Notes: generated from the sequence alone by a model not told the origin. DNA of 64,000 bases from Methyloceanibacter stevinii (GCF_001723355.1 NZ_LPWE01000002.1:1-64000), one strand, 5' to 3'; counted from the first letter of the stretch, positions 8,002 to 17,292 are shown. Program-made: numbers and translations.

Positions 8002-10098
8002 ATGAACTGGTCCATCACCTTCGTCCCCTTCGTGCCGTGGCCGGCCATTTGGATCATCGCCGGCATTGGCGCCGTGCTGTTGGTGCTTCTGTTCTGGCGC
8101 GCGCGGCGGGGCGCCGTTCTCCGGCTTCTCACCTTTGCCGCGTTGCTGCTGGCGCTCGCCAATCCGCACCTGAAGCGCGAAGACCGCGAGCCGCTCAACG
8201 ATATCGTCACCGTAGTGGTGGACGACAGTCAGAGCCAGACGCTTGCCGGCCGCACGGCCCGCACCGCCGAGCTTCGTAACGCGCTCGAGGAACGGCTCAA
8301 GGAAGTGCCGGATCTCGAGACCCGCGTCGTGCGCTCCGGCTCGTCCACCGACGAACCCGACCGCGACGGGACAATGCTCTTCACCGATCTCGGCCAAGCC
8401 CTCGCGGACGTGCCGCCGGACCGGCTGGCAGGCGTCATCATGATTACGGACGGTCAGGTTCACGACGTGCCCGAGAAGGTCGCCGCGCTCGGCTTCGATG
8501 CGCCCGTACACGCACTTCTGACCGGCAAGGACGACGAGTTTGACCGCCGTCTCGAGGTCATCGCAGCGCCCCGCTTCGGCATCGTCGGCAGCACGCAGAC
8601 TGTCGAGGTCAAGGTGAGCGAGTCCAAACCTCGCGAGGACGACATCACCACGCTGACAATCACCCAGCAGGGCAAGGAGCCCGAGAAGGAGATCGTGCGC
8701 ATCGGCACCCCGGTCGAGATCCCGGTCGATATCAAGCATGCCGGCCCCAACATCGTGGAGATCAAGGTCGACGGCGCTGACGGGGAACTGACCGAAATCA
8801 ACAACCGCGTCCTGCTGCCGATCGAAGGCGTGCGCGAAAACCTCCGTGTGCTGCTGGTCTCCGGCGAACCCCATGCGGGCGAGCGCACCTGGCGCAACAT
8901 GTTGAAGTCCGATGCGTCGGTCGATCTCGTCCATTTCACGATCCTGCGGCCGCCGGAAAAGCAAGACGGCACGCCGATCAATCAGCTCTCGCTGATCGCT
9001 TTCCCGACGCGTGAGCTGTTCCAAGAGAAGCTCGATCAGTTCGATCTCATCATCTTCGACCGCTATCAGCGGCGCGGTGTGCTGCCGCTGCTCTATCTCG
9101 AGAACGTCGCTCGTTATGTGGAACGCGGCGGCGCGGTGCTGGTCTCCTCGGGAGACGACTACGCCTCGCCCTTAAGCCTCTATCGCACTCCACTTGGGTC
9201 GATATTACCCGCGGCTCCGTCTGGACGCGTGGTGGAGCGGCCCTACCGCCCGGCCCTGTCCGAATTTGGCGCCAAGCACCCGGTCACTGGCGACCTTGCC
9301 GGCGCGCGCGGTGGCGGCGAGGACGGCAGCAAGCCGACTTGGGGCCGCTGGTTCCGCGTGGTCGACGTCTCGCCACGCGACGCGGAAGTCTTGATGACGG
9401 GCGCCGACGACAGGCCGCTTCTGGTGATCGGCGAGCGCGGCAAGGGCCGCGTCGCGGTGCTCCTGTCCGACCAGGCCTGGCTCTGGGCGCGCGGCTATGA
9501 CGGCGGCGGTCCCTATTCGGACCTGCTGCGGCGGCTTGCGCACTGGCTGATGAAAGAGCCGGAGCTTGAGGAAGAGACCCTTCGGGCTTCCTCCAAGGGG
9601 CAAAGCCTCATCATCGAACGCCGCTCGATCGAAGACGAGATCGATCCGGTCACCGTGACCACGCCGTCCGGCGAAGAGATGACCGTTACGCTCGACAAGG
9701 GCGAACGCGGCATCTGGCGCAAGGTGATCCAGGTCGACGAACACGGCGTCTATCGCATCGCATCCGGCGAACTTGCGAGCCTCGCCACGGTCGGCAAGGC
9801 CAATACGCGCGAGTTCGCCGCCGTGACGGCCTCGACCGAACCTCTCGCACCGGTCCTCGAAGGCACGGGCGGCGGCGCGTTCTGGATGGGCCGCGAAGAA
9901 GGTGCCAATGAGACCTTGCCGCGCCTTGCCATGATCCGCAGCGGACGCGTGATGCACGGTGCCGACTGGCTTGGCCTGCACAAGCGAGACGCCTACCACG
10001 TCAAGGGCGTGCGCCTGTTCCCGCTGTTCAGCGGGTTCCTGGCGCTGGCCCTCCTGCTCGGCCTGTTGGCCGCCGCCTGGTATCGCGAAGGCCGTTAG
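8002..10098 (+). CDS. Membrane-anchored VWA / glutamine-amidotransferase-like protein
   Basis: This 698-residue protein starts 3 bases after the DUF4159 gene. A membrane helix near residues 12-30 is followed by a short arginine-rich cytosolic segment and a second helix (LLTFAALLLALANPHL). A VWA-like fold follows (DIVTVVVDDSQSQ, GVIMITDGQVHDVP), then a class I glutamine-amidotransferase-like domain (LRVLLVSGEPHAGERTWRNML, FDLIIFDRYQRRGVLPLLYLENVARYVERGGAVLVSSGDDY). The final helix is FPLFSGFLALALLLGLLAAAW. The family regularly closes MoxR/DUF58/DUF4159 operons, and its role is unproven. I see no frame disruption. It is the last gene of the operon; the next gene is convergent. Confidence 0.85.
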   Translation: MNWSITFVPFVPWPAIWIIAGIGAVLLVLLFWRARRGAVLRLLTFAALLLALANPHLKREDREPLNDIVTVVVDDSQSQTLAGRTARTAELRNALEERLKEVPDLETRVVRSGSSTDEPDRDGTMLFTDLGQALADVPPDRLAGVIMITDGQVHDVPEKVAALGFDAPVHALLTGKDDEFDRRLEVIAAPRFGIVGSTQTVEVKVSESKPREDDITTLTITQQGKEPEKEIVRIGTPVEIPVDIKHAGPNIVEIKVDGADGELTEINNRVLLPIEGVRENLRVLLVSGEPHAGERTWRNMLKSDASVDLVHFTILRPPEKQDGTPINQLSLIAFPTRELFQEKLDQFDLIIFDRYQRRGVLPLLYLENVARYVERGGAVLVSSGDDYASPLSLYRTPLGSILPAAPSGRVVERPYRPALSEFGAKHPVTGDLAGARGGGEDGSKPTWGRWFRVVDVSPRDAEVLMTGADDRPLLVIGERGKGRVAVLLSDQAWLWARGYDGGGPYSDLLRRLAHWLMKEPELEEETLRASSKGQSLIIERRSIEDEIDPVTVTTPSGEEMTVTLDKGERGIWRKVIQVDEHGVYRIASGELASLATVGKANTREFAAVTASTEPLAPVLEGTGGGAFWMGREEGANETLPRLAMIRSGRVMHGADWLGLHKRDAYHVKGVRLFPLFSGFLALALLLGLLAAAWYREGR

Positions 10099-10113
10099 AA
10101 ACAGCGCAAAGGC

Positions 10114-10614
10114 TTAAGCCGCGTAGGCGCGGACTTGGCCGCCCACGCCTTCCAACGCGCCCTCGGCAAGTTCGACGCCCAAGAGCCGCGCCGGATCGAC
10201 CGGCCCCGGCAGCGTGATCGCACCGTGTGCGGACGGCTTGAACCCGAAGCGCCCGTAATAGGGCATGTCGCCGACCAGCAGCACGAAGCCGAAGCCTGCC
10301 GCGCGCGACCGGTTCAGCCCTTCCTCCAGAAGCGCTTTGCCGCAGCCTTTCCCAGCCAAGCTCGGATCGACCACGAGCGGACCGAGCAACAGCCCGCTGT
10401 CCCGGTCACCGACCCGGATGGCCGTAAACCGGACGCCGCCAACGATCCGGCCTTCCGACCAGGCCGTCAGGCTGAGCTCGGACACCGGCGGGACGCCCTC
10501 GCGCACGCGATAGGCGCTGCGCGCGAAGCGGCCCGGCCCGAAGGCGGTCGCGGAAAGAGCGTTGATCGCCGGGATGTCGGCGGGTGTTTCGGGGCGAATT
10601 TCAAAGGTCATCAT
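10114..10614 (-). CDS. GNAT-family N-acetyltransferase
   Basis: This 166-residue single-domain GNAT protein transfers an acyl group from CoA to an unknown substrate. Motif A is clear (GLLLGPLVVDPSLAGKGCGKALLEEGL, with the acetyl-CoA-binding G-x-G-K-A loop), followed by FVLLVGDMPYYGRFGFKP, the signature of the YhbS-like subgroup. The start ATG 10614 gives MMTFEIRPETPADIPAI, the usual GNAT beginning. The ribosome-binding site is weak. It is convergent with the VWA operon and divergent from wrbA. Confidence 0.85.
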   Translation of the reverse strand: MMTFEIRPETPADIPAINALSATAFGPGRFARSAYRVREGVPPVSELSLTAWSEGRIVGGVRFTAIRVGDRDSGLLLGPLVVDPSLAGKGCGKALLEEGLNRSRAAGFGFVLLVGDMPYYGRFGFKPSAHGAITLPGPVDPARLLGVELAEGALEGVGGQVRAYAA

Positions 10615-10984
10615 AGAGTCGGCACCAAAGGAAAGAGGCGAAGGGACACTCCCTACCGGGCGCCAAACGTGACCAACTGATTGTGTGTGGGTACGGACGA
10701 GGCGGCGGCGAGGATCAAGCGTTCCGCGGAAAGCGGACGCGTGCTCGTCGTCGCTGAAGTGACTTTATGGTGTCGGTCGTCCAGATCATGGGCGCTGCCA
10801 ATATCATGGACGGGCGCCCCAGGTCCAGCGCCCATTGCGGGCTCGGGGTACAGGGGTAAGTTTACGAAGCCCTACAAGTTCACTAAGTGTTATCGCCTCA
10901 CATTATAGTGTTGGAATTGCTAGACTTCGGTTCTGGCAATGCCGGGGCGCCGAGGCTCGCCCCGATGGTTCAGCGGGGTTATTC
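10615..10984. promoter_or_regulatory. Intergenic region between the GNAT gene and wrbA
   Basis: These 370 bases hold no gene I can support. The part nearest wrbA (about 10858-10925) is AT-rich and contains half-palindromic CACTAAGTG and CACATTATAGTG stretches that could be a regulator site or the -10 region for wrbA. Small frames on both strands show no recognisable protein features. Confidence 0.35.
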
Positions 10985-11602
10985 ATGGCAGACAAGGCGA
11001 AGCTGCTCGTTCTCTATCATTCCTCCTATGGGCACGTGGAGACGCTTGCCTACGCGATGGCGCACGGCGTTCGCGCGGTGGAGGATATTCGGGTCACGGT
11101 CAAACGCGTGCCCGAGCTGATGCCGGACGACGTGATGTCCGCCGCCGGCATGAAGGTCGAACAACCGGCCCCGATCGCCGAGCCGGGCGAACTCGCCGAG
11201 TACGACGGCATCATCATCGGAACGCCGACCCGCTTCGGCAACATGTCGTCGCAGATGCGCTACTTCCTCGATCAGACCGGACCGCTCTGGGCGGCCGGGG
11301 CGCTGATCGGCAAGGTGGGCAGCGTCTTCACCTCCACGTCCACGGGCGGCGGCAACGAAACGACGATCGTGTCCGTGTATAACACCCTGATCCACCACGG
11401 CATGGTGGTCGTGGGGCTGCCCTATTCCGCGCCCGACCTGACGGATATCAGCGAGGTTCGTGGTGGCTCTCCGTACGGCGCAAGCACGATCGCCGCACCG
11501 GACGGCTCCCGCACGCCCTCGCAGAAGGAGCTGAACCTCGCGAGCTTCCAGGGTCACCACGTCGCGAAGATCACCAAGAAACTGATGACGGGCGACGAAT
11601 AG
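10985..11602 (+). CDS. wrbA: NAD(P)H:quinone oxidoreductase, WrbA type
   Basis: This 205-residue flavodoxin-like enzyme reduces quinones by two electrons with NAD(P)H and FMN, protecting against semiquinone stress in the cytosol. Visible features are the FMN phosphate loop [18 protein letters not shown], the flavin-binding [50 protein letters not shown], and the C-terminal SPYGASTIA. The start ATG 10985 ([16 protein letters not shown]) matches the family start. An upstream in-frame GTG at 10835 would add 50 residues unlike the family. It stands alone between convergent and divergent neighbours. Confidence 0.95.
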   Translation: MADKAKLLVLYHSSYGHVETLAYAMAHGVRAVEDIRVTVKRVPELMPDDVMSAAGMKVEQPAPIAEPGELAEYDGIIIGTPTRFGNMSSQMRYFLDQTGPLWAAGALIGKVGSVFTSTSTGGGNETTIVSVYNTLIHHGMVVVGLPYSAPDLTDISEVRGGSPYGASTIAAPDGSRTPSQKELNLASFQGHHVAKITKKLMTGDE

Positions 11603-11614
11603 CGAACGCTTCGC

Positions 11615-12106
11615 TTAGCCGGACCATTTGGGGCTGACCGGCGCGCCATCGAATATCTCCGCAAGCCGGCGGCTCGTGCCCGGGTCGAGTGGCTCGGGCA
11701 GATCGTCCAGGGCGAACATCCCTGTCTGCGCGATCTCGCCCATCTGCCGGTAATCCCCATCGCGCGTCCATTGCCGCACCACGTAGAGGGCGATGTGGTC
11801 GCCGGGAAAATTGGCGCTGTTGGAGTACATGGCATAGAGCGCCGGTGGACCGGTCAGGGTGACGCCGACCTCCTCTTCGAGCTCGCGCGCCAGGGCCTCT
11901 TCCAGGGTCTCGCCCCATTCCACCCCGCCGCCGGGGAAGAACCAGCCCGCCCGATAGCTATGCCGCACGAGAAGAATGCGGCCTGCCTCGTCGATCACGG
12001 CGCCCTGGGACCCGAGCGTCATACCCCGGCGCATGCGCCAGATTGGCCGGATGGCGGCCGTCACGACCCGGGACAGGCGACTGCTGCGTGGTACTTTGGT
12101 GCTCAA
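11615..12106 (-). CDS. NUDIX hydrolase starting at TTG
   Basis: This is a nucleotide-diphosphate hydrolase of about 163 residues with a complete NUDIX box (GGGVEWGETLEEALARELEEEVGV; the metal-binding glutamates sit in REL-EEE). The context GSQGAVIDEAGRILLVRHSYRAGWFFPGGG is that of mutT/NUDIX proteins in alphaproteobacteria. The substrate cannot be told. The start is TTG 12106 because a perfect AAGGAGG lies 8 bases upstream (12115-12121), and the protein then begins with the basic helix common to the subgroup (STKVPRSSRLSRVVTAAIRPIWRMRRG). Starting at the downstream ATG would remove this helix. It is convergent with wrbA. Confidence 0.85.
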   Translation of the reverse strand: MSTKVPRSSRLSRVVTAAIRPIWRMRRGMTLGSQGAVIDEAGRILLVRHSYRAGWFFPGGGVEWGETLEEALARELEEEVGVTLTGPPALYAMYSNSANFPGDHIALYVVRQWTRDGDYRQMGEIAQTGMFALDDLPEPLDPGTSRRLAEIFDGAPVSPKWSG

Positions 12107-12140
12107 GCGAGAAACCTCCTTGCACCGTTCTCGGCACTTC

Positions 12141-12785
12141 CTACTCTTGCATGGCCTCGCCCGCGCCTGATGCTTCAGCGCTCGGCGCCGCGTGTTGCGC
12201 GGTCCCCGGCTGCACGGAAATCCCAAACAGACGCCATTGGCCATTCACCGCCTGGTAGAGCAGCTCAAAATTGATCTGCATGGGCTCCCCCGGGAAATAC
12301 CCCTTTAGGTGCAGCATACCCTTTTCCTGATCGAGTACAGGCTGTTGCGCAAGTTGCGGCGCGACCACGGCCACCGCGGAAAGGTCGACCTTTTGGATGA
12401 CGAGGTTTGAAAATATCTGCGAGAGCTTCGCCGCACTATTCGCGTCGCGGAAGCCGGGAGCACCGATATCGCGCAACACGGTGTAATTGCCGGTCTGCAA
12501 CGCCCCATTGAGGGTGATGAGACTGTTCCTCACCAAAATCACGATCTTCTCGGCGCTGGGCATGGCCACAGTTTGCTGCGCGACCTGAACCTCAACCTCG
12601 CTTTGGGCAAAAGCCAGTCCAGCTGAGAATACAAGAAGACAGAGACCCAACACAAAAGACAGGCGCTTCTCTATCTCCCGATTTTGCCACGGTATTCGAC
12701 GGTCTGACGGGACAGCCTCCTCAAAGGATAGGACCCGTCCCGCCTCAGCTCGCCTGCGAGGCCTGAAAGTTGATAACCAGCACAC
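12141..12785 (-). CDS. Secreted protein of unknown function
   Basis: A hydrophobic signal sequence (RLSFVLGLCLLVFSAGLAFAQ) is followed by about 150 mature residues with no cysteines: SEVEVQVAQQTVAMPSAEKIVILVRNSL..., then a compact domain containing GNYTVLRDIGAPGFRDANSAAKLSQIF and FELLYQAVNGQWRLFGISVQPG. The last part resembles a small beta-strand protein of the NTF2/DUF4864 style, but I cannot assign a family. The start is uncertain: the frame is open to ATG 12785, yet the signal peptide begins only near 12675 with no canonical start codon, so a lost base or a non-standard start is possible. It lies just upstream of the NUDIX gene on the same strand. Confidence 0.6.
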   Translation of the reverse strand: MCWLSTFRPRRRAEAGRVLSFEEAVPSDRRIPWQNREIEKRLSFVLGLCLLVFSAGLAFAQSEVEVQVAQQTVAMPSAEKIVILVRNSLITLNGALQTGNYTVLRDIGAPGFRDANSAAKLSQIFSNLVIQKVDLSAVAVVAPQLAQQPVLDQEKGMLHLKGYFPGEPMQINFELLYQAVNGQWRLFGISVQPGTAQHAAPSAEASGAGEAMQE

Positions 12786-12816
12786 GGAAGCTCCGGCACG
12801 CGGTGAGAAGAGTCGA

Positions 12817-14185
12817 CTACCAGCCGAAAGTCACACCTGCGCGCCCGGCAACCTCACCCTCATTCGTGCGACGCCGATGCCCGCATCCGCAATCAGTGTG
12901 CCGGAGCCAGAATGCAGTAGATCCCTTGCGAGCACTCCTGCCGCCGTAAGACTCACGGCGCTCGCATCGTCGTAGCCACCCCAGCCCGCGCGCATGGCAA
13001 AGGTCTGCCCCGGTAGAATGATGGGCTGCGCGAGCGAGGCCACGGATGCAAGCCCCTCGGTAAGGGCCCTATCGCGCTGGCCCAATTTGTCGATTTCCGA
13101 CTGCAGTCCCGCAATGTCGGAAGTCGAAGCAAGACCCAACGCCGCAGGCGTGTACGCCGCAAGGTCCCCATTCGCATTCGATGTGACTATGTGCGTTGGG
13201 CTGCCCTGCGCTACCTTGCTGCGCCGCGAAGTGACGCCCGGCATCGTGTAGGTGTTGGATGATGTTCCAAAGACCTGCTGGTTGGCGCGTGTCGCCTTGG
13301 CATTGTTGCCGAAGGCGGCCGAATTCTCATAGGTCGCGCTGCTGTTAGGCCCAATCGCCGTGCTGTTCGCGCCAGTGGCCACAGAATTCGTACCCATGGC
13401 GATGGAGTTTGCGCCGCTCGACTGGGGATTGATTCCGACAGAGATCGACCCGGTCGCGGGGTCCACCTTAAAATACTGGCTAGAGTCCGCGATGCTCGCG
13501 ACCAGCTGATTCGTTTGATAGAGCTGGCTGCCGTTCACCGCGTCAGTGCTCGATGCCGAAAGCGTCCCTTCATCGAGATTGACGATGCGCCGCTGATTGG
13601 TGGACGACCCCACCGACACGGTATTGGCAATGTCGGCTGTAGAGTTGAACCCGAGCGCCACGGAATTCGTCGCCGTTGCTTGCGCGCTAGCGCCAAAAGC
13701 GGCAGCATTGGTCTGGCTGGCCCGGCTGTTCTTCCCAACCGCCACACTGGCTTCGCCGCTTGCATTGCTGCCGGTGGCGACGGCCGCGCTGTAGATGCCG
13801 GTCGCGGCGGCGCCGGGACCGAGAGCCGCGCTGTCCGAGCCGCTCGCGTTGGAACCGGTACCAAAGGCTGCACTGCTTTGGCGCCCGCCGTACTTCCCAG
13901 GCCAAAGGCGGAGCTGTTATTGCCGCTCGCCGTGCTATTCACGCCATAGGCAGCGCCGTAATTGCCCGCGGAACTGTTGCTGCCATAGGCCGAGGCGGAG
14001 TTGCCGGCCGCGCTGGCGCCCTGTCCGCACGCCGTGGCGGTTGCGTCGCCGGTGTCGTCGCCTGCAGGATTGGCCCCTGCACCGCCGTTCGAGCACTCGA
14101 CCGCGTGGGCTCTGTCCGGCACGACCATGGCACCGGCTGCAATCGTCAGCAACGCCCAAGCGAAAATCTTTGAAATGCTAGCCAC
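12817..14185 (-). CDS. YadA-like trimeric autotransporter 1, with two frameshifts
   Basis: This is a secreted trimeric adhesin-like protein. A signal peptide (KIFAWALLTIAAGAMVVPDRAHA) is followed by YadA-head repeats of about 14 residues (GxxSxAxGxxA), a neck (LSASSTDAVNGSQLYQTNQLV), more head repeats, a conserved block QVFGTSSNTYTMPGVTS...AQGSPTHIVTSNANGDLAAY, a short coiled coil (LQSEIDKLGQRDRALTEG) and a C-terminal beta-barrel anchor. Two one-base breaks interrupt it. Near 13882 the head continues in another frame (GRQSSAAFGTGSNASGSDSAALG). Near 12865 the other frame gives NEGEVAGRAGVTFGW and a stop at 12817. The terminal Trp is the expected outer-membrane anchor signal, which supports the extended end. 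The substrate is unknown. Confidence 0.82.
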
Positions 14186-14500
14186 AAGCGTCCCCCCCCA
14201 TGCCCGCGCTTGGCGCGGTAGGATTTTTGTCAGCGAAGTCGCCGCAGACTAAGGAACGCGATTGCGTGACATCGAACCCGAGTGATTCGTAATTTCCACC
14301 ATGCGATTCAAGATTGCAAGGCAAGTGCACTACCAACTTGCGGCAGTCGGATTGCCAAGGGGTACGTGACACGAAACTCGAGGGTTAGAACCTGGGCCGG
14401 CAACCGGCTCAAGGTGCCTGAAGTCCCGTTGTTCCCTGAATGATTTCATCAGGCTAGGATCTTGCCCCCCGTGGAAGTTGAAAAGGTTCAAATTGTGCAC
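14186..14500. promoter_or_regulatory. Upstream region of YadA-like gene 1
   Basis: These 315 bases precede the minus-strand YadA gene and lead into the metallophosphoesterase gene fragment. They contain two imperfect direct repeats, CGTGACATCGAACCCGAG (about 14264-14281) and CGTGACACGAAACTCGAG (about 14365-14382), which could be regulator-binding sites. I see no coding sequence here. Confidence 0.35.
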
Positions 14501-14652
14501 GTGTTCACGCTCGCCCATATGTCCGACATTCATCTCGGCCCCTTGCCGAAGGTGAAGAAGCACCAGCTCTTGTCCAAGCGTCTGCTTGGCTACGTGAACT
14601 GGCACCGCGGGCGGAAGTTCGTGCACCGGCGCGACATCCTGGACCTGCTCAC
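14501..14652 (+). repeat. Direct repeat, copy 1 (5' end of a metallophosphoesterase gene)
   Basis: This 152-base segment matches 17293-17444 with six mismatches by my hand alignment (about 96%). Two mismatches are silent third-position changes (Thr, Ser), and four fall in two adjacent codons (Lys-His here, Gly-Arg in copy 2). The match begins exactly at the GTG start codon of the intact gene. It ends 13 bases before the stop codon of the minus-strand YadA-like gene 2. Confidence 0.9.
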
Positions 14653-14680
14653 ACGCGATCGCGTTCAATGGGTCCACTGA
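14501..14680 (+). pseudogene. 5' fragment of the metallophosphoesterase gene
   Basis: It encodes VFTLAHMSDIHLGPLPKV, then VNWHRGRKFVHRRDILDLL, the same N-terminus as the intact enzyme at 17293. It then runs out of homology into TRDRVQWVH and a stop. It has only the first metal-binding motif (DIH) and cannot be a working phosphoesterase. It overlaps the 3' end of the minus-strand YadA-like gene 2, which marks one edge of the segment lying between the repeats. Confidence 0.85.
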
Positions 14681-15948
14681 AGACCGACTCGGCCGCCGTA
14701 AACATCATCACCCCTACCGTTGTCCAGGCCGATGCCGAAACCGCCGGAGATCGCCACCCGGTCTCCCTTGGCCACGAAGTCGGTGCCAAGCACGCCCATC
14801 AGCGACATGCCGATCGCGTTCGCGTTCTCGAAAGCACCCCAGTTCGCCGCCACACCGAATCGCTCATTGCCGGTCAAATCCGGATTTTCGATGGACATCG
14901 CCAGCGCGACGCCCGCGATAGCCTCGTCCGTCCGCGCGCCGACCTTGTTGATGCGTGTATTCAGCGCATCAACCTCAGCACCTGTCGCAAGACCCAGCTC
15001 GGAGAAGGTGTAGGCAGCCAGATCGCCGCTACCGTTGGAGGTCACCACATGCGTCGGACTGCCTTGCGCCGACTTGCTGTGGCTCGAGGTGAGGCCGGGC
15101 ATTGTGTAGCTGTTCGACGATGTGCCGAACACTTGCTGGCGCGCCCGCGTCGCGGTAGCGCCCGCACCGAATGCCGCCGAGTTGGCATAGGCCGCGCTCG
15201 CGTGCGGGCCGATAGCGGTGCTGTTGGAGCCGGTGGCAGACGCAAAGTCACCAAAGGCCGCACCGCCATTCGATGCGGTGGCGGCGTTGCCGACTGCGAC
15301 GGAGCCCGTGGCCACCGCATTCGAGCCGATGGCGATGGCGTTGGCGCCCGTCGCTTGGCTGTCCATGCCGATCGCCGTAGCGCCGTTTGCGCTGGCCAGC
15401 GAACGGGTACCGATGGCAACCGTATTGGAGGCAGTAATGTTGCTCCCCGCCGCATGACCCATGGCGACATTATCGTTGCCGGTCACGGATTGGCCGGCAG
15501 CGAAACCAAAGGCCGCGTTGTCGTTGCCCGTGACCTCCGATCCGCTGAGGGTGCCGCTCCACGTATTGCGGTCGCCCTTCGCAAGCTGCCCACTACTCGC
15601 GCCGATCAGCGTATTATGGTCTCCCTCCGAGAGCGTGCCGGCCGATGTACCTATTGCCGTATTGCCCCCAAATGCAGCGGCAAGACCGCCAGCGAATGTG
15701 CCGATAGTGGTAGAGTTGAAACCTGGCGCGATTGCGCCTTTGCCAACTGCCAGCGAACCCACACCAGACGCGAACGCTTCGCAATCGGGATCGGAAAGCG
15801 CAGTCCCAACTCCGCCAGGACCCGACACGCAGCCTGCGACAGCTGGGGAGCTCCAAACAGCGAGAAGACCCATCGCAACGGCGACAGCGAGCGCCCCACG
15901 GGGCACCACGAGAGCCATTCGCATGGGATCCTTCGGATTGACAATCAT
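14665..15948 (-). CDS. YadA-like trimeric autotransporter 2
   Basis: This is a second trimeric autotransporter, uninterrupted. A signal peptide (MALVVPRGALAVAVAMGLLAVWSSPAVAG) precedes a passenger built of head repeats (GNDNAAFGFAAGQSVTG, NTVAIGTRSLASANGATAIG, ANAIAIGSNAVATGSVAVG). The block RQQVFGTSSNSYTMPGLTS and AQGSPTHVVTSNGSGDLAAY is shared with YadA-like protein 1. A coiled coil (GAEVDALNTRINKVGARTDEAIAG) and a four-strand anchor (ERFGVAANWGAFENANAIG...VYGGRVGLQWTH) follow. The end WTH lacks the usual final Phe or Trp, and the stop lies where the metallophosphoesterase fragment begins, so the last codons may have been altered at the junction. ATG 15948 is chosen, but the frame is open to 16113 and no clear ribosome-binding site decides it. 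A divergent AraC regulator gene lies upstream. Confidence 0.82.
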   Translation of the reverse strand: MIVNPKDPMRMALVVPRGALAVAVAMGLLAVWSSPAVAGCVSGPGGVGTALSDPDCEAFASGVGSLAVGKGAIAPGFNSTTIGTFAGGLAAAFGGNTAIGTSAGTLSEGDHNTLIGASSGQLAKGDRNTWSGTLSGSEVTGNDNAAFGFAAGQSVTGNDNVAMGHAAGSNITASNTVAIGTRSLASANGATAIGMDSQATGANAIAIGSNAVATGSVAVGNAATASNGGAAFGDFASATGSNSTAIGPHASAAYANSAAFGAGATATRARQQVFGTSSNSYTMPGLTSSHSKSAQGSPTHVVTSNGSGDLAAYTFSELGLATGAEVDALNTRINKVGARTDEAIAGVALAMSIENPDLTGNERFGVAANWGAFENANAIGMSLMGVLGTDFVAKGDRVAISGGFGIGLDNGRGDDVYGGRVGLQWTH

Positions 15949-16193
15949 AGGATGGGTCCGTCTGTGCTCTGTTTCGCCGTGTGCCCGGCTCACTGGAATC
16001 TCCGATCGGTCCATCTCGCCCTGAAGGCGCCCTCCCGTCTTGTCCTCGTCACTGTTGGAATTGAACATTTCCCGGCCAAGGACATTTCTCGCCCCTTGTT
16101 GCCGCCAAGCCACATCGAAAAGTCTAGGTGGCCGACCCGCGCCGTCCTATCTTTGCCTGCACGGCTCCAGGCCGCAGGGGAAGTTCCGGCTCA

Positions 16194-17174
16194 ATGAAAA
16201 GGCTCGTTTTCTCCTCGGGGGATCTTCCCGACGAACTCGACGACCGCACCCGGTTCAATCGTTGGCGCGAAATCTTCGCTTGGCGCTACGGTTCCGCGGA
16301 CTTCACCCGGCTTGCAGATCAGCCATTCAAAGCCCGATCCGAGTTCTTGCAGATTAGTTCGCTTGGGCTTGTGCGATCAGAATCGACCGTGCAGCGGTTC
16401 AGACGTACGGCGCAACAAGCTGTCGACGGCTCCGGCGCGTATTTGATTGCCTTCAACAACGGCATGTCATCTACGACGGTCAAGCAACAGGGCCGGGAAC
16501 AGGTCTACGCTCCGCAGCAGATGTGGCTCGGGTGTACCGCCGACACGATCGACGTTGGGAATAAGACTGGAACCAAATGGGTTACCCTTATTGTCCCGGC
16601 CACACCCCTGCTTCAACTGGTCCCCCGCGCCGAAGACATGGTTGCCAAACCGATCGACGCCACGCGCCCGGCCGTCCGTCATCTACGGCGCTATATGGAA
16701 TTCCTTCTGACGGCCGACGAGTTTGGGGACGACAATGGTTTGAGCGGTCGCCTGGACGCCATGCTTATGGATCTTGTCGCTCTATCGCTCGGCGCCAATA
16801 TGGACGTCGCGGAGATCGCCGAAGGACGAGGACTTCGTGCCGCGCGCACGCGCGAAATAGTTGGAAGGATCCAAGAGGGCTTCTCAAACCCGACGTTTTC
16901 AGCCCACGTCGTCGGCCGGATACTTGGCCTGTCAGCTCGCTATGTTCAGGAACTGGTGCAGGAGACGGGTCTTGGGTTTACGGCAAGAGTCCTCGAACTG
17001 CGCCTCCTGAAGGCACGCGCGATGCTCGCGGACCCTGTGCATGACAGGCTCAAGATCAGCGATTTGGCCTTCACCTGCGGATTCAACGAAGTGTCCTACT
17101 TCAACCGCTGCTTCCGTAGACGCTTCGGTGCGTCGCCGACCGAGTTCCGCCACAGCACGCGCACCGAGATCTGA
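16194..17174 (+). CDS. AraC-family transcriptional regulator
   Basis: This 326-residue regulator has a C-terminal double helix-turn-helix of the AraC/XylS type (LGLSARYVQELVQETG and the signature KISDLAFTCGFNEVSYFNRCFRRRFGASPTEFR). The N-terminal 200 residues resemble the AraC-binding-like sensor domain (FNRWREIFAWRYGSADF..., GAYLIAFNNGMSSTTVKQQGREQVYAPQQMWL). ATG 16194 (MKRLVFSSGDLPDEL) has an AGGGGAAG site upstream, while an in-frame GTG at 16128 is weaker. It is divergent from YadA-like gene 2 and is a likely, unproven, regulator of it. It sits inside the segment bounded by the 152-base direct repeats. Confidence 0.88.
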   Translation: MKRLVFSSGDLPDELDDRTRFNRWREIFAWRYGSADFTRLADQPFKARSEFLQISSLGLVRSESTVQRFRRTAQQAVDGSGAYLIAFNNGMSSTTVKQQGREQVYAPQQMWLGCTADTIDVGNKTGTKWVTLIVPATPLLQLVPRAEDMVAKPIDATRPAVRHLRRYMEFLLTADEFGDDNGLSGRLDAMLMDLVALSLGANMDVAEIAEGRGLRAARTREIVGRIQEGFSNPTFSAHVVGRILGLSARYVQELVQETGLGFTARVLELRLLKARAMLADPVHDRLKISDLAFTCGFNEVSYFNRCFRRRFGASPTEFRHSTRTEI

Positions 17175-17292
17175 CGTACGGCCGCCGGGCGAGCCTCCTG
17201 TCCAAGGAGATTGACTGAGGCGTTTTCAGCACCGCCGCGCCGGGTTAGTGTGCCCATGCCGTTTCCCCCCAGGATAGTCTTTCGCCCAGCCA

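Noticed and set aside
5080-9024. Very long open frame (1,314 codons) on the minus strand
   Set aside because: It is antisense to the BatA/DUF4159 and VWA genes, which have clear family motifs. Its translation is Arg/Gly/His-rich with no domain, the usual mirror effect in GC-rich DNA.
10653-10835. Minus-strand 60-codon frame before wrbA, possibly a nitroreductase remnant
   Set aside because: Only a loose resemblance in one helix, no flavin-binding motif, and it overlaps the likely wrbA promoter region.
14462-14680. The 72-codon frame at 14462 as an independent small gene
   Set aside because: It is the duplicated 5' end of the metallophosphoesterase gene running into unrelated sequence, with only one of five metal-binding motifs.
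12900-15800. Regular short repeats that might suggest a CRISPR or satellite array
   Set aside because: The repeats are degenerate 42-base coding units of YadA head repeats, with no constant repeat or unique spacers.
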